Positions 19,336 through 28,388 of a stretch of DNA of 64,000 nucleotides are shown piece after piece. The notes beneath the pieces are model-generated. The model was not told the origin of the DNA. It searched no databases and saw nothing but the letters and a program-made list of their open reading frames with translations. This stretch comes from Flaviaestuariibacter sp. (GTDB lineage: Bacteria; Bacteroidota; Bacteroidia; Chitinophagales; Chitinophagaceae). Position 1 is the first letter of the stretch, and each line of letters starts with the position of its first letter. Location of the stretch: contig JAOQAI010000013.1 in NCBI GenBank assembly GCA_025963645.1, positions 186,001 through 250,000 on the forward strand, written 5' to 3'. The position numbers were made by a program, and so were the translations under genes.

Positions 19336-21561
19336 ATGAAGAGATGCCTGATAGCAACCGCACTAACACTTAGCATGGGCGCTTTTGCTCAAACGACACC
19401 TAAAAAAACATTCAATGATGACAGCACTGCGCCCAAAACCAAATACCTCTCCGAAATAACCGTGGTAGGCCATGGCTCCAAAAGCGATTACCAGCAACTT
19501 CCGGAGATCGTAGGCACCAGCATTTATGCCGGTAAAAAGAATGCCCTGATCGTATTGGATAATGTGCAGGGCAATGTGGTGATGAATAATATGCGCCAGG
19601 TGCTGGCGAAAGTGCCCGGCATTCATGTGTGGGAAAGCGACCCAAGCGGCATCCAGATCGGTATTGCTGCCCGTGGACTGAGCCCCAACCGCAGCTGGGA
19701 ATTCAACATCCGCCAGAATGGTTACGATATTGCTGCCGATCCTTTTGGTTACCCCGAAGCGTATTACAACCCGCAGCTGCAAGCCGTGCAGCGCATGGAA
19801 GTGGTGCGTGGACAAGGCTCCCTGCAATACGGTCCGCAGTTTGGCGGCATGGTGAACTACATCCTGCGCAATGGCAGCGAGATTAAAAAGCCGTATGAGC
19901 TGGAAACCCAGCAAACCGTGGGCAGCAACGGACTCTTTAACTCTTACAATGCGATTGGCGGCAACACGCAACGGGTGCATTACTACGGCTTCTTCGATCA
20001 CCGCTCCGGCGACGGCTGGAGAGACAATAGCCGCTTCTATACTAATGCCGGCTTTGGCACCGTTACCTATCGTTTCACACCAAAGTTTTCATTGACAGCA
20101 GAAGTGATGCACTCGCATATCCGCAGCCAGCAGGCAGGTGGATTGACCGATGCCCAGTTAAAAGCAGACGCACAGCAAAGCCTGCGGAGCCGCAACTGGT
20201 TTGATCTTCTCTGGACAACCCCGGCGATTACAGCAGATTTCCAGCTCAACGAAAAAACCCGCTGGACCACCAAGCTGTTTGCCACCATCGGCGACCGCAA
20301 CAGCGTGGGCTTCACACCTTCTATTACCGTAAAAGATTCCATCAACCGGACCACGCTGGACTATAATAACCGTACGCTTAACATTGACCGCTACCGCAAC
20401 TATGCGCTGGAAAGCCGTTTGCTGACCGATTATCGTTTGGGCGGCATGAATAACACGGTCTCCGGCGGTGTGCGCCTCTACACCGGCAGCACTCATCGCC
20501 TGGCTGAGGGCAAGGGCACCACCGGTTCGGACTACGACATGACGGTGATAGGCCAATACGGCCGGAACATCACCTTCACATCAAACAACGTAGCGGCATT
20601 TGCCGAGAATATTTTCCGGGTCGGAAAGAAAATTCTCCTGATTCCCGGCATTCGATACGAGTGGCTGGAAGGCAGCGCCTCCGGTCGTAATGGGTTTGCA
20701 TCGAATGGTTCTGCCATCATCCTGCAAACTATTTCCCGCAGCCGCAGCTTTGTGCTGGGTGGCATAGGTGGCGAATATCATATCACTAAAGCAACCGAGC
20801 TCTACGCCAACTGGGCGCAGGCTTACCGTCCCATCCAGTTTGCCAACCTCCAAGCACCGCCTACGACTGACGTAGTAGACCCCGCCCTCAAAGATGCCCG
20901 CGGCTACAACCTCGATCTTGGGTATCGCGGCAAGGTGAAGAATTTCCTACAATTTGACGTGAGTGGTTACCTCTTGCAATATAATAACCGTGTAGGCACC
21001 GTGACAGTAAATAATACAGCTACTACGCCAGCCACCTCTTACCGGTTGGTTACCAATGTGGGTGCCAGCACCAGCAAAGGTTTTGAAGGTTATGCCGAGT
21101 TTAACCCGGTGCGGGCTTTTACAAAAAGCGTGAATCATGATCTGATTCTTTTTGCTTCTTATAGTTATACGGATGCCCGGTACAGCGGCGATCACAAAGA
21201 TGCTGCTACCAAGGGTAAGAAGGTGGAGAATGCACCGGAGAATATTCTTCGGACCGGCGTCACGGCGGGCTATAAGGGCTTTTTGCTGACGGGGCAAGTA
21301 AGCTATGTAAGTGCTGCCTTTAGCGATGCGACCAATACCGTAGCGGCATCTGCTAATGGTCAAGTAGGTCTCATTCCAGCTTATACGGTTACCGATCTTA
21401 CCGCTACTTATAAGTTCTCGAAAGGACTGAACCTGAAAGCCGGTTTGAACAATCTTTTCAACGAACAATACTTCACCCGCCGCGCTGGTGGCTATCCCGG
21501 CCCGGGTGTGCTGCCCGGCGATGGACGAACCTTTTTTATATCCATAGGCGCTAAGTTGTAA
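19336..21561 (+). CDS. TonB-dependent outer-membrane receptor, FecA-like
   Basis: Signal peptide (MKRCLIATALTLSMGAFA) then a plug domain with VPGIHVWESDPSG and IAARGLSPNRSWEFN, and a 22-strand barrel ending in a phenylalanine-rich strand; 741 aa. The plug resembles iron(III) dicitrate receptors. Transport of a ferric chelate (or haem) into the periplasm, energised by TonB, is the expected role; the ligand cannot be read from sequence. An in-frame ATG at 19327 is an alternative start. It follows the haem genes and could feed iron to hemH. Confidence 0.85.
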   Translation: MKRCLIATALTLSMGAFAQTTPKKTFNDDSTAPKTKYLSEITVVGHGSKSDYQQLPEIVGTSIYAGKKNALIVLDNVQGNVVMNNMRQVLAKVPGIHVWESDPSGIQIGIAARGLSPNRSWEFNIRQNGYDIAADPFGYPEAYYNPQLQAVQRMEVVRGQGSLQYGPQFGGMVNYILRNGSEIKKPYELETQQTVGSNGLFNSYNAIGGNTQRVHYYGFFDHRSGDGWRDNSRFYTNAGFGTVTYRFTPKFSLTAEVMHSHIRSQQAGGLTDAQLKADAQQSLRSRNWFDLLWTTPAITADFQLNEKTRWTTKLFATIGDRNSVGFTPSITVKDSINRTTLDYNNRTLNIDRYRNYALESRLLTDYRLGGMNNTVSGGVRLYTGSTHRLAEGKGTTGSDYDMTVIGQYGRNITFTSNNVAAFAENIFRVGKKILLIPGIRYEWLEGSASGRNGFASNGSAIILQTISRSRSFVLGGIGGEYHITKATELYANWAQAYRPIQFANLQAPPTTDVVDPALKDARGYNLDLGYRGKVKNFLQFDVSGYLLQYNNRVGTVTVNNTATTPATSYRLVTNVGASTSKGFEGYAEFNPVRAFTKSVNHDLILFASYSYTDARYSGDHKDAATKGKKVENAPENILRTGVTAGYKGFLLTGQVSYVSAAFSDATNTVAASANGQVGLIPAYTVTDLTATYKFSKGLNLKAGLNNLFNEQYFTRRAGGYPGPGVLPGDGRTFFISIGAKL

Positions 21562-21573
21562 AGCGTGCTGGCT

Positions 21574-21611
21574 AAAACAAAAAACCTTCAGTGATGAAGG
21601 TTTTTTGTTTT
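21574..21611 (+). terminator. Terminator after the TonB receptor
   Basis: AAAACAAAAAACCTTCA and TGAAGGTTTTTTGTTTT form a 17-bp perfect stem with a four-base loop. The A/T run on both sides makes it active on either strand. Confidence 0.9.
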
Positions 21612-21715
21612 ACTCTTTTGTCTGAAAGAGCAACAGGAGCATTATTGATAATGAATTGTAATCAAGCCTGCCCACCAAATTTATAAGGCAAGTCTGGAAG
21701 CGGTAGAAACACTAT

Positions 21716-23272
21716 CTATTGTTTTGAAAAACGAAACGATACAGGTTCCCTTGTTGTCTTGGACGCTAGAGTGATTAAATAAATGCCGGAAGAGAGTTCT
21801 GTTACGGGTATAGAAATATCATTGACGCCTTTGGTTACTAAGATGCCGCCTTTCTTAAGGAGAATGCCTGTACTATTGCGTACTGCATAATCCATTTTTT
21901 CTTCAAAAGGCGCCTCGATTTTCAAATGCACGAAAGATGATACCGGGTTCTTTCCGATGGTAACAGGCAAGGCTTTGTCTTTTGCCAGAATTACGGGGGA
22001 GTAGCGCTTTTTACCATTTTTATCAACCAGGCACAAACGGTAATACATGGCCCCGTTGCCGACTGCCAGCATTCGCCTGAATATTGCCTCCCCACTGATG
22101 TCGGAACTGTAAAGCTCCTCCATATCGGTTTGATAACGGACACCATTAGCGCTGCTTTCGAGCATCCATTTGTGAAGGCTTTCGGCTTGAGAAATTTGCC
22201 ATTCAAAACTCCGAAATCCAGTGATGGCAGGAAGCGATTTAAAATATAGCAGCTGCGCATCTAACACCTGTGTGCAGGGCAGAATGTAGAAGGGAAAGGT
22301 TTTTAAGTTGCAGCCTTTGACCGAACTGACGGTGATGATATAATTGCCGGCTGTCAGGTCTGTAAGGTCAACGCTGTTGGGCGTGGAATCTGCGCCGTAA
22401 GTATACGTGTCCGTAAGGTCGAAAACGCCATTGTTGTCATCGTCGAAGGCAAGGATATAATTCATAGGGAAGTAAGACGGCATATTGGTGCCGCTAACGG
22501 CAATGCTGATGCTGCCACCAAAGCCATCACAAAGATCCATAGAGCGGATAATGCTGAATTGGTAGGTTACGTCAGCGGTGGAAGTGGAGTGGGTGTTGTT
22601 CGATGCATCGGCACTTATCTTAGGCTGCTTCTCCCAGCCACAGTCGCCATCAAGCTTTCGGGCAAAACTATTTTCAACACCCGTTGCCATGCCCAGGGTT
22701 TCATAATTAATAGACATCGTATCCAGGTCAAACTTAGCCACAACACAGTTGCCGCCCACCGAGGAAGTGGTGACAGGAATAGCGGGGTCGGTAGGAAGCT
22801 TCCGGGTCACGGCATCAATAATGGTGCGTTTAATATCAAAGAGTACGAGGTTCACATTAGCGCCGCCGCCGTCTTTCATAAAACCATCGCCGGTGGTAGG
22901 AATGGGCGCATTGGTGCAGCCGCAGGTGGACCAGTTGAGGTCCACGGTAACGGCGCTATCAATATTGCCACAATTGAGCGGCAAGGTGTTTTGCCCCGCT
23001 AACAAATAAAACTCCCCGGCCTGCAATACAGTGTTGGCAGGAATAGTGATAGAATATTTACCGTTAGTAAGCGTATAGCAACCAATATTCATGGGCCCGG
23101 GGCCGTAGTTGAGCAATTCTACAAATTCGGAAGTAGTGCCGCAGGCGTTGGACGGCCAAGGCATGTATTCGTTGATAACGACTTTGCCTTGCGAGTGGGC
23201 AATCATGCTTATCACCAGTGCGAAAAAGCTGGCAATAAAGCGAAGCCGGGGGCATGCTTTACCACTTTTCAT
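21716..23272 (-). CDS. Lamin-tail-domain secreted protein with T9SS sorting domain
   Basis: Exported protein of 518 aa. An N-terminal signal region (SFFALVISMIAHSQ) is followed by a lamin-tail-like domain: KVVINEYMPW, then EFVELLNYG and LQAGEFYLLAG. Several cysteines follow (SAVTVDLNWSTCGC), and a second beta-rich region. The last ~80 residues, with KNPVSSFVHLKIE, ending in SGIYLITLASKT, match the type A C-terminal domain of type IX secretion cargo. It should be placed on the cell surface or released. Substrate is unknown. Confidence 0.75.
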   Translation of the reverse strand: MKSGKACPRLRFIASFFALVISMIAHSQGKVVINEYMPWPSNACGTTSEFVELLNYGPGPMNIGCYTLTNGKYSITIPANTVLQAGEFYLLAGQNTLPLNCGNIDSAVTVDLNWSTCGCTNAPIPTTGDGFMKDGGGANVNLVLFDIKRTIIDAVTRKLPTDPAIPVTTSSVGGNCVVAKFDLDTMSINYETLGMATGVENSFARKLDGDCGWEKQPKISADASNNTHSTSTADVTYQFSIIRSMDLCDGFGGSISIAVSGTNMPSYFPMNYILAFDDDNNGVFDLTDTYTYGADSTPNSVDLTDLTAGNYIITVSSVKGCNLKTFPFYILPCTQVLDAQLLYFKSLPAITGFRSFEWQISQAESLHKWMLESSANGVRYQTDMEELYSSDISGEAIFRRMLAVGNGAMYYRLCLVDKNGKKRYSPVILAKDKALPVTIGKNPVSSFVHLKIEAPFEEKMDYAVRNSTGILLKKGGILVTKGVNDISIPVTELSSGIYLITLASKTTREPVSFRFSKQ

Positions 23273-23513
23273 GGGAGGGACGGTTTGGTTTATATAAAAT
23301 AATCCGCTATTAGCAGAAACCTAGCCAAATCCTGAGAAATTATGAAATCCCGCTAATTTAAACGGCTGCTCTGAGGGGCTATCCTTGGAAAAAAAAGGAA
23401 AACCCGCGGCTGTGCCGTAAAAAGGTAATACGTTTACGAAAGATAGAGTGGAGCTACCCACTGACCGCTCCGTGCAAAAGCACCCTCTACCCCTTAACCA
23501 ACCCTGTCTGACC

Positions 23514-24011
23514 ATGACTATTCTACAAAAAGCATTCCTTGGAATAATGCTGTCGGCGCTGGCACTGGCAAGCTGTGAAAAGGAAGAAACGCAGCAAGGC
23601 TATGCCAGCGTTTTTGTTGATGGCACCCAAACAGTATTTCTTTTTCCTTATATCAATCACAAAAAAACGGCGCCTTACCAATATAGCTTTTGGGCGCGGA
23701 ACGGGAGCGCCATACTGGCTGTGGAGCTACTATCCGATGCACCGATAGCGCCAGGACTTTTCACCACCAACAATGGCGCCGCCACCCGCTATGCCCACAT
23801 TAGCTATGCGCCGCCAGGCGCTGCCACTTTCACTCACGTCAACAACGGTTCCCAACCGCATCCCCTGGCAGTCCACCTCACCTCTGTCACTGCCAATTGG
23901 GTGGAAGGCACCCTTACCGCTGTACTGGAAAAAGAAAATGGGGCCGGCCCCGGGGCCCAACAGATTGCCCTGACGGAAGGGCGTTTTCGGATGCCGGCAC
24001 AAAAACCTTGA
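23514..24011 (+). CDS. Small lipoprotein, unknown function
   Basis: 165 aa. The ATG at 23514 gives a clean lipoprotein signal, ALALASC, cleaved before Cys. The mature part is rich in Ala, Thr and Gly, with no family I recognise; it looks beta-rich (YQYSFWARNGSAILAVELL). A longer frame starts at 23448 but would bury the signal peptide. No operon partner is evident. Confidence 0.6.
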   Translation: MTILQKAFLGIMLSALALASCEKEETQQGYASVFVDGTQTVFLFPYINHKKTAPYQYSFWARNGSAILAVELLSDAPIAPGLFTTNNGAATRYAHISYAPPGAATFTHVNNGSQPHPLAVHLTSVTANWVEGTLTAVLEKENGAGPGAQQIALTEGRFRMPAQKP

Positions 24012-24062
24012 AGCCACATTTGCCCGACCGTGGCATACTTATTTATAAACCGGAATGCGTTG

Positions 24063-24092
24063 TTGCACCCATCTTTTGCCTCCCTACATTTG
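24063..24092 (+). promoter_or_regulatory. Canonical Bacteroidota promoter of the gene at 24112
   Basis: -33 TTG at 24063-24065, spacer of 19 bases, -7 TACATTTG at 24085-24092, then ATG 20 bases later. All parts fit the consensus. Confidence 0.65.
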
Positions 24093-24111
24093 TAAAACTT
24101 TTATTGTAGAG

Positions 24112-24300
24112 ATGAACAAGCCCTTAACAGAAATGTCTTTACCTGAGTTGCAGAAGGAATACGTCCGGGTGACCAATGATTTCCTGGCAGCCCTGAGAAC
24201 GGGTAAGTCGTGGGAAGAACTGGACCGCTACCGCAACGAGGTGAAAGAGGTGATAAAAACAATGGAAGCAAAAGAATGGACAGATGCAAAAGCAAAATGA
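24112..24300 (+). CDS. Small helical protein, paralogue of the convergent gene at 24602
   Basis: 62 aa, MNKPLTEMSL start, no signal peptide. It aligns with the protein encoded at 24363-24602: both have a leucine-rich first helix, then the pattern DF/DL-x-x-AL-x-x-G-x-SW-x-E-x, then a charged second helix (WEELDRYRNEVKEV against WHEMKELRQDVTEL). Function unknown. It ends just before a hairpin shared with its convergent partner. Confidence 0.6.
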   Translation: MNKPLTEMSLPELQKEYVRVTNDFLAALRTGKSWEELDRYRNEVKEVIKTMEAKEWTDAKAK

Positions 24301-24329
24301 AGCCCTTTCACGGATCTCCTTTATAGAGT

Positions 24330-24360
24330 GCAAAAAACCCTTTCTGAAAAGGGTTTTTGC
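24330..24360. terminator. Bidirectional terminator between the two paralogues
   Basis: GCAAAAAACCCTTT and AAAGGGTTTTTGC form the stem; T runs occur on both strands. It serves the convergent genes at 24300 and 24363. Confidence 0.8.
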
Positions 24361-24362
24361 AT

Positions 24363-24602
24363 TCAGGAAAGCTGTGTTTCGTTCTGTCCCGTATCCCGGT
24401 TTTTATATTCGGCGGGATGCCGGTCTTCAGAACGGATCTTTTTATAAAGCGCTATTTCCAGTTCGGTAACGTCCTGGCGGAGTTCTTTCATCTCATGCCA
24501 GGAAGCGCCCTCCAGCAGGGCCTTTTTGAGGTCGGCAGCCGCGTTGGAATACATATTCTTTAAGGTATCGAGTTCTAATTGAATGAGTCGCTGATGTTCC
24601 AT
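24363..24602 (-). CDS. Small helical protein, paralogue of the gene at 24112
   Basis: 79 aa, MEHQRLIQLELDTL start. It has the same AL-x-x-G-x-SW core as its convergent neighbour, then a polar tail (KKIRSEDRHPAEYK). No known family recognised. Coding potential is supported by the paralogy, although the protein is small. Confidence 0.6.
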   Translation of the reverse strand: MEHQRLIQLELDTLKNMYSNAAADLKKALLEGASWHEMKELRQDVTELEIALYKKIRSEDRHPAEYKNRDTGQNETQLS

Positions 24603-25019
24603 CTGGTTAGGGCGTTAAGGTTAAGGGCAACAAATAAAAGTCAAACAAACGATATACCAATAAACGCAAAAAAGTTTTTATTATTTTCTGTTCCCAGCTG
24701 CGTTTTTCGGCAGCCGCCGCTTAACCTTTTCTTCCCCCAGGGGTCTCCCGCCTCAAGCTCTAATAAATAAAGGAAAAGAAAGTGCGGGGACCCATCGGTA
24801 GTGCGCCGATGGGTCCCCGCAAAGCCAGACGTTTCCTTTTCGGTTTGACTCCTGCCGGAGACCCATCGGGAAAGAAATAAAAAAAGATGGATGGGCAGTG
24901 CCACCTCTTGCCGCGAAACTTTACCGTGTGGTGCATAGATCCCCGAGAGATGACAAGCACGAGGCGGGCAGCACGGCGGCAGCTTGTTTAACGGATCCAA
25001 ACCCTTATTCTCCGATGGG
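24603..25019. other. Gene-free stretch with a strong hairpin
   Basis: No convincing gene. A perfect 15-bp stem, GCGGGGACCCATCGG (24784-24798) against its complement at 24806-24820, has a seven-base loop. Related GACCCATCGG and CCGATGGGTC fragments occur at about 24857 and 25011, so the region contains several copies of one short motif. A 146-codon minus-strand frame (24641-25081) crosses this, but has no family and overlaps the next gene, so I reject it. Confidence 0.5.
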
Positions 25020-25271
25020 TCAGGGATTTCCGCCCCGTAATGCTTCATTTCTTTTGATTTCTTCTGCAAGGGCGCCAGCATCCCTTATGACATAAGAAGG
25101 AAGAAGCTGCGGCAGCAATTGCCAGGCGCCATCCATCAGGCGCATCCGGAAGATCAGGTGCCGGTAGCTTTCGGCGATATGAATATGGTAGGTTAAAGGA
25201 AGTCCTTCGAGGAACATGCGCTTCAATAAATAGGTTTTCTCATTCACCTTTGCTTCAAATTCTTCCTGCAT
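25020..25271 (-). CDS. Hypothetical protein
   Basis: 83 aa, MQEEFEAKVNEKTYLL, no signal peptide, mixed helix and strand with a final helical tail (DAGALAEEIKRNEAL). No family recognised. Supported only by length and a clean ATG start. Confidence 0.4.
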   Translation of the reverse strand: MQEEFEAKVNEKTYLLKRMFLEGLPLTYHIHIAESYRHLIFRMRLMDGAWQLLPQLLPSYVIRDAGALAEEIKRNEALRGGNP

Positions 25272-25344
25272 GTAGTAGCTTATAGTTGGAAGCGCAATGT
25301 ACCGTGCGGGTTTGGATCGATTGATGAAATACTACGACGTAGAA

Positions 25345-25542
25345 TTACGATTCCTGCTCATTTTTTTTAGTATGGTCAACGATCTGGGCTTTCATGCTGA
25401 TAGCATGTTCCAGTTGTTCCTCATTTAGTTCAGCCGTAAGAACGCAGGTCTGGTAGTTGATCTCTGGTTTGTTGATGCCTAACTCAAACATGCATTCCGC
25501 CAACTCGTTTAAGGACTTGAATTGAAGTGATACTTGCTTCAT
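25345..25542 (-). CDS. Small hypothetical protein
   Basis: 65 aa, MKQVSLQFKSLNELAECMF start, with a predicted short beta-alpha-beta layout (VSLQFKS, helix, NYQTCVLTAELNEEQLEHA). Possibly a small cytoplasmic protein of the Bacteroidota type often annotated as hypothetical. The upstream ATG at 25563 would add seven residues and is not needed. No partner gene seen. Confidence 0.5.
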   Translation of the reverse strand: MKQVSLQFKSLNELAECMFELGINKPEINYQTCVLTAELNEEQLEHAISMKAQIVDHTKKNEQES

Positions 25543-25602
25543 ATTGGTATAAGGAGAGCGCAAAGATAAGAACCATTCAACTTATCCATTATCTTCAACC
25601 CC

Positions 25603-26997
25603 ATGACAGCGAGACCAAAACTGAAACTCTTCGACTTTACCATGATCGTGATCAGCCTGGTCATTGGCATGGGCATATTTCGCACACCGGTGAACGTGGC
25701 TAAGGACGCGCCTTCCACCTTCGTGTTCTTTGCCGCCTGGATTGCGGGCGGGCTGGTGGCCTTGTGCGGCGCCCTGACCTATGCCGAGATCGGTTCGCGC
25801 CTTCCCGTGACAGGCGGCTACTACAAGATCTTCTCGTACGCCTATCATCCGTCCATTGCGTTCGGGGTCAATTGCCTGATACTGGTTTCCAACGCGGCTT
25901 CGCTGGCAGGGGTGGCCATCATCGGCGGCGAATATATCACCGGCGTGTTTGTGCCGGCGATGAAAGACGCGGCGTATATGCAGGTGGCCGCCAACCAGCA
26001 ATACATACGAATGGTGCAGATGGCCATTGCCATTGCCGCCATCGTGATCTTTTACGGGGTCAACCTCCTGGGGCTAAAAATGAGTGCCCGAACGCAAAGC
26101 ATCTTAATGATGGTCAAGATCGTGCTCATCCTCTTATTGATCGCGCCGCTCTTCTTCGCCACCGGCGCCGATGTGGTAACGCCGGTCATCAGCACCATCA
26201 GCCCAACGATGAACGAATATGTAAAAGCCTTCGGGATCGGGTTGGTGGCGGTGAGCTTTACGTATGGCGGCTACCAGCAGACCATCAATTTTGGCGGCGA
26301 AGTGGATCGGAAAAATATTTCCCGCGGCATTTTCCTCGGCATCTCGGCGATCATTATCCTTTACCTCACTATCAACTATGCCTACATAAAGGTTATTGGC
26401 TTCGAGCAGTTAAAGACCAGCACCAATATCGCCGCCATCATGGCTTCCAAGATATTCGGACCGAACGCGGAGCGGGTTTTATCGGTGTTTCTTTTCCTGA
26501 GTGTGCTGGCTTATGTGAATGTGCTGCTGATGAGCAACCCGCGGGTGATGTATGCCATGAGCGAGGACCGCATTTTGCCGCCCGCTTTTCAGAAGCGGAA
26601 CGCAAAGACAGGAGCCCTGGTGATCTCGCTCACCGTGTTCGCATCCCTTTGTGCGCTCATTGTTTTTTGGGCGGAAGAATTTGATACCATTCTCAGTTTC
26701 TCCATTTTCCTTGACTGCTTTGGGATGATCCTTTCTGCCGGTAGCATTTTTATCCTGCGCAAAAAAACGGCGCATCTCAATGGCACTGGCATTTACCAGA
26801 TGAAATTGTATCCCCTGCTGCCCATCATCTTTATTTTAGCCTATGTATTTGTCGCTCTCAGTTTGCTGGTGAATGAAACGAAGCTTTCGCTGATTGGCAT
26901 TGGCGTACTCGCGGCTTTCGTACTTTTGTACTTTCTGCTTGCTAAACCCACTACTACCGACAATGCCCGAACACAGGAGGAGACACCGGCGTCATAG
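25603..26997 (+). CDS. Amino-acid permease, APC family
   Basis: 464 aa, about 12 hydrophobic helices. The first helix has IGMGIFRTP, the APC-family substrate-binding glycines, and helix 3 has LTYAEIGSRLPVTGGYY. Likely a proton-coupled transporter of amino acids in the inner membrane; substrate unknown. The 3' end overlaps the following small membrane-protein gene. Confidence 0.88.
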   Translation: MTARPKLKLFDFTMIVISLVIGMGIFRTPVNVAKDAPSTFVFFAAWIAGGLVALCGALTYAEIGSRLPVTGGYYKIFSYAYHPSIAFGVNCLILVSNAASLAGVAIIGGEYITGVFVPAMKDAAYMQVAANQQYIRMVQMAIAIAAIVIFYGVNLLGLKMSARTQSILMMVKIVLILLLIAPLFFATGADVVTPVISTISPTMNEYVKAFGIGLVAVSFTYGGYQQTINFGGEVDRKNISRGIFLGISAIIILYLTINYAYIKVIGFEQLKTSTNIAAIMASKIFGPNAERVLSVFLFLSVLAYVNVLLMSNPRVMYAMSEDRILPPAFQKRNAKTGALVISLTVFASLCALIVFWAEEFDTILSFSIFLDCFGMILSAGSIFILRKKTAHLNGTGIYQMKLYPLLPIIFILAYVFVALSLLVNETKLSLIGIGVLAAFVLLYFLLAKPTTTDNARTQEETPAS

Positions 26998-27193
26998 CCG
27001 CAGCTCAGGTCAAAAGCTTCGTCTTATTGATTTTCTTCTTCTGGTGTGGAGCATCGCTTCCCTGGCCGGGTTCTTTCTACTGCTGGATAAGGAAGACAGG
27101 GCACCGTTCTGGCAGATAGCGGCTCTTGCCGGCTCTACCCTGGTGGGATTGATTCTTTTCTTCAGCTTTGGATTAAGTACAAAAAAGAAATAA
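26963..27193 (+). CDS. Small two-helix membrane protein
   Basis: 76 aa. The ATG at 26963 gives a strongly basic start (MPEHRRRHRRHSRS), then two hydrophobic helices (LIDFLLLVWSIASLAGFFLL and IAALAGSTLVGLILFFSFGL). It overlaps the permease gene by 35 bp and ends in TAATG shared with the next start, so all three genes look like one operon. Function unknown. Confidence 0.55.
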   Translation: MPEHRRRHRRHSRSSGQKLRLIDFLLLVWSIASLAGFFLLLDKEDRAPFWQIAALAGSTLVGLILFFSFGLSTKKK

Positions 27194-28353
27194 TGGACCT
27201 CTCGTATATATTGACTGAATTAGGCGAAGAGCGGGAGCACTACTTTAATGCCGTAGCGCCGCCCATCATGCAGACCAGCAATTTCGCTTTTAAGACAGTA
27301 GCTGACCTGCGCAAGGCTTTCGAAGATGAAATGGGAGGCTACCTGTATAGCCGCGGGCTAAATCCTACGGTTGACATCCTGCGTAAAAAGCTGGCTGCCC
27401 TTGATGGCGCTGAAGATGCGCTGGTCTTTGCCAATGGCGCGGCCGCCATCTTTGCCGGCGTATTGGCCAACGTGAAAAGCGGGGATCATATCATCTCGGT
27501 AAGAGCGCCTTATAGCTGGGCGCAACGCATGTTCGATACTATCCTGCCGCGGTTTGGCGTAACCACGACTTACATTGACGGGCGAACGATCGAAGCCTTT
27601 GAAGCAGCCCGGCAACCGAACACTACTTTTATTTACCTCGAATCGCCCAACTCCTGGAGCTTTGAGCTGCAACCGATCGAAGCGGTAGCGCAGTTAGCGA
27701 AGAAGCATGGCATCACTACATTGATTGATAACAGTTACTGCACGCCGCTTTATCAAAAGCCGATTGAGCTGGGGATAGACCTTTGCATGCAAACCGCTAC
27801 CAAATATATTGGCGGCCACAGCGATACTTTAGGCGGCGTGCTCACCGGCTCGCAGCTGCGGATGAAAGGGATATTTGACAGCGAGTATTTGAATATCGGC
27901 AGCGGCATTTCTCCTTTTAATGCGTGGTTATTGCTTCGCGGGCTGCGGACATTGCCAGCCAGGCTGGATCGTATTTCTGTTACAACAAGTAAAGTCCTGG
28001 ATTTCTTAAAAGCGCACCCGAAAGTCGGGGGATCCATCTTTCCAATGGATGAAGGCTTCCCCCAGATCTCGTTGGCCAAAAAGCAAATGACCGGCGCCTG
28101 CGGTTTGATCACCTTTTGGCTTAAAGAAAGTTCCGTTGAATCCATAACGACGTTTTGCAATTCCCTGCAGCACATCCTGATGGCGGTAAGCTGGGGTGGT
28201 TACGAGTCGCTCATCATTCCGAAATGCGCTGGTATGCTCCCGGAAAGTTTTGACGGCACCGTTCCGGAACATAGTTGGATACGGTTGTACGTAGGTCTCG
28301 AAGAGCCGGATTATATCATCGCCGACCTGGAGCAGGCGCTCATCAAAATTTAA
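27193..28353 (+). CDS. Cys/Met metabolism PLP-dependent enzyme (cystathionine gamma-synthase/lyase-like)
   Basis: 386 aa. The PLP lysine is in TATKYIGGHSD. The Tyr/Arg site is in YLYSRGLNPTVDILRKKLAALD, and FANGAAAIFAGVLA follows. This is the trans-sulfuration family, acting on cystathionine, homocysteine, methionine or related sulfur amino acids. Exact activity cannot be assigned. Coupled to the preceding membrane protein through a TAATG junction, which suggests amino-acid use with the permease two genes upstream. Confidence 0.85.
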   Translation: MDLSYILTELGEEREHYFNAVAPPIMQTSNFAFKTVADLRKAFEDEMGGYLYSRGLNPTVDILRKKLAALDGAEDALVFANGAAAIFAGVLANVKSGDHIISVRAPYSWAQRMFDTILPRFGVTTTYIDGRTIEAFEAARQPNTTFIYLESPNSWSFELQPIEAVAQLAKKHGITTLIDNSYCTPLYQKPIELGIDLCMQTATKYIGGHSDTLGGVLTGSQLRMKGIFDSEYLNIGSGISPFNAWLLLRGLRTLPARLDRISVTTSKVLDFLKAHPKVGGSIFPMDEGFPQISLAKKQMTGACGLITFWLKESSVESITTFCNSLQHILMAVSWGGYESLIIPKCAGMLPESFDGTVPEHSWIRLYVGLEEPDYIIADLEQALIKI

Positions 28354-28388
28354 CAACACGGCATCTTTTTTCGATTATTTTTACGGCT

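Noticed and set aside
24641-25081. A 146-codon minus-strand frame
   Set aside because: It covers a hairpin region, overlaps the start of the next gene and shows no family or sensible composition.
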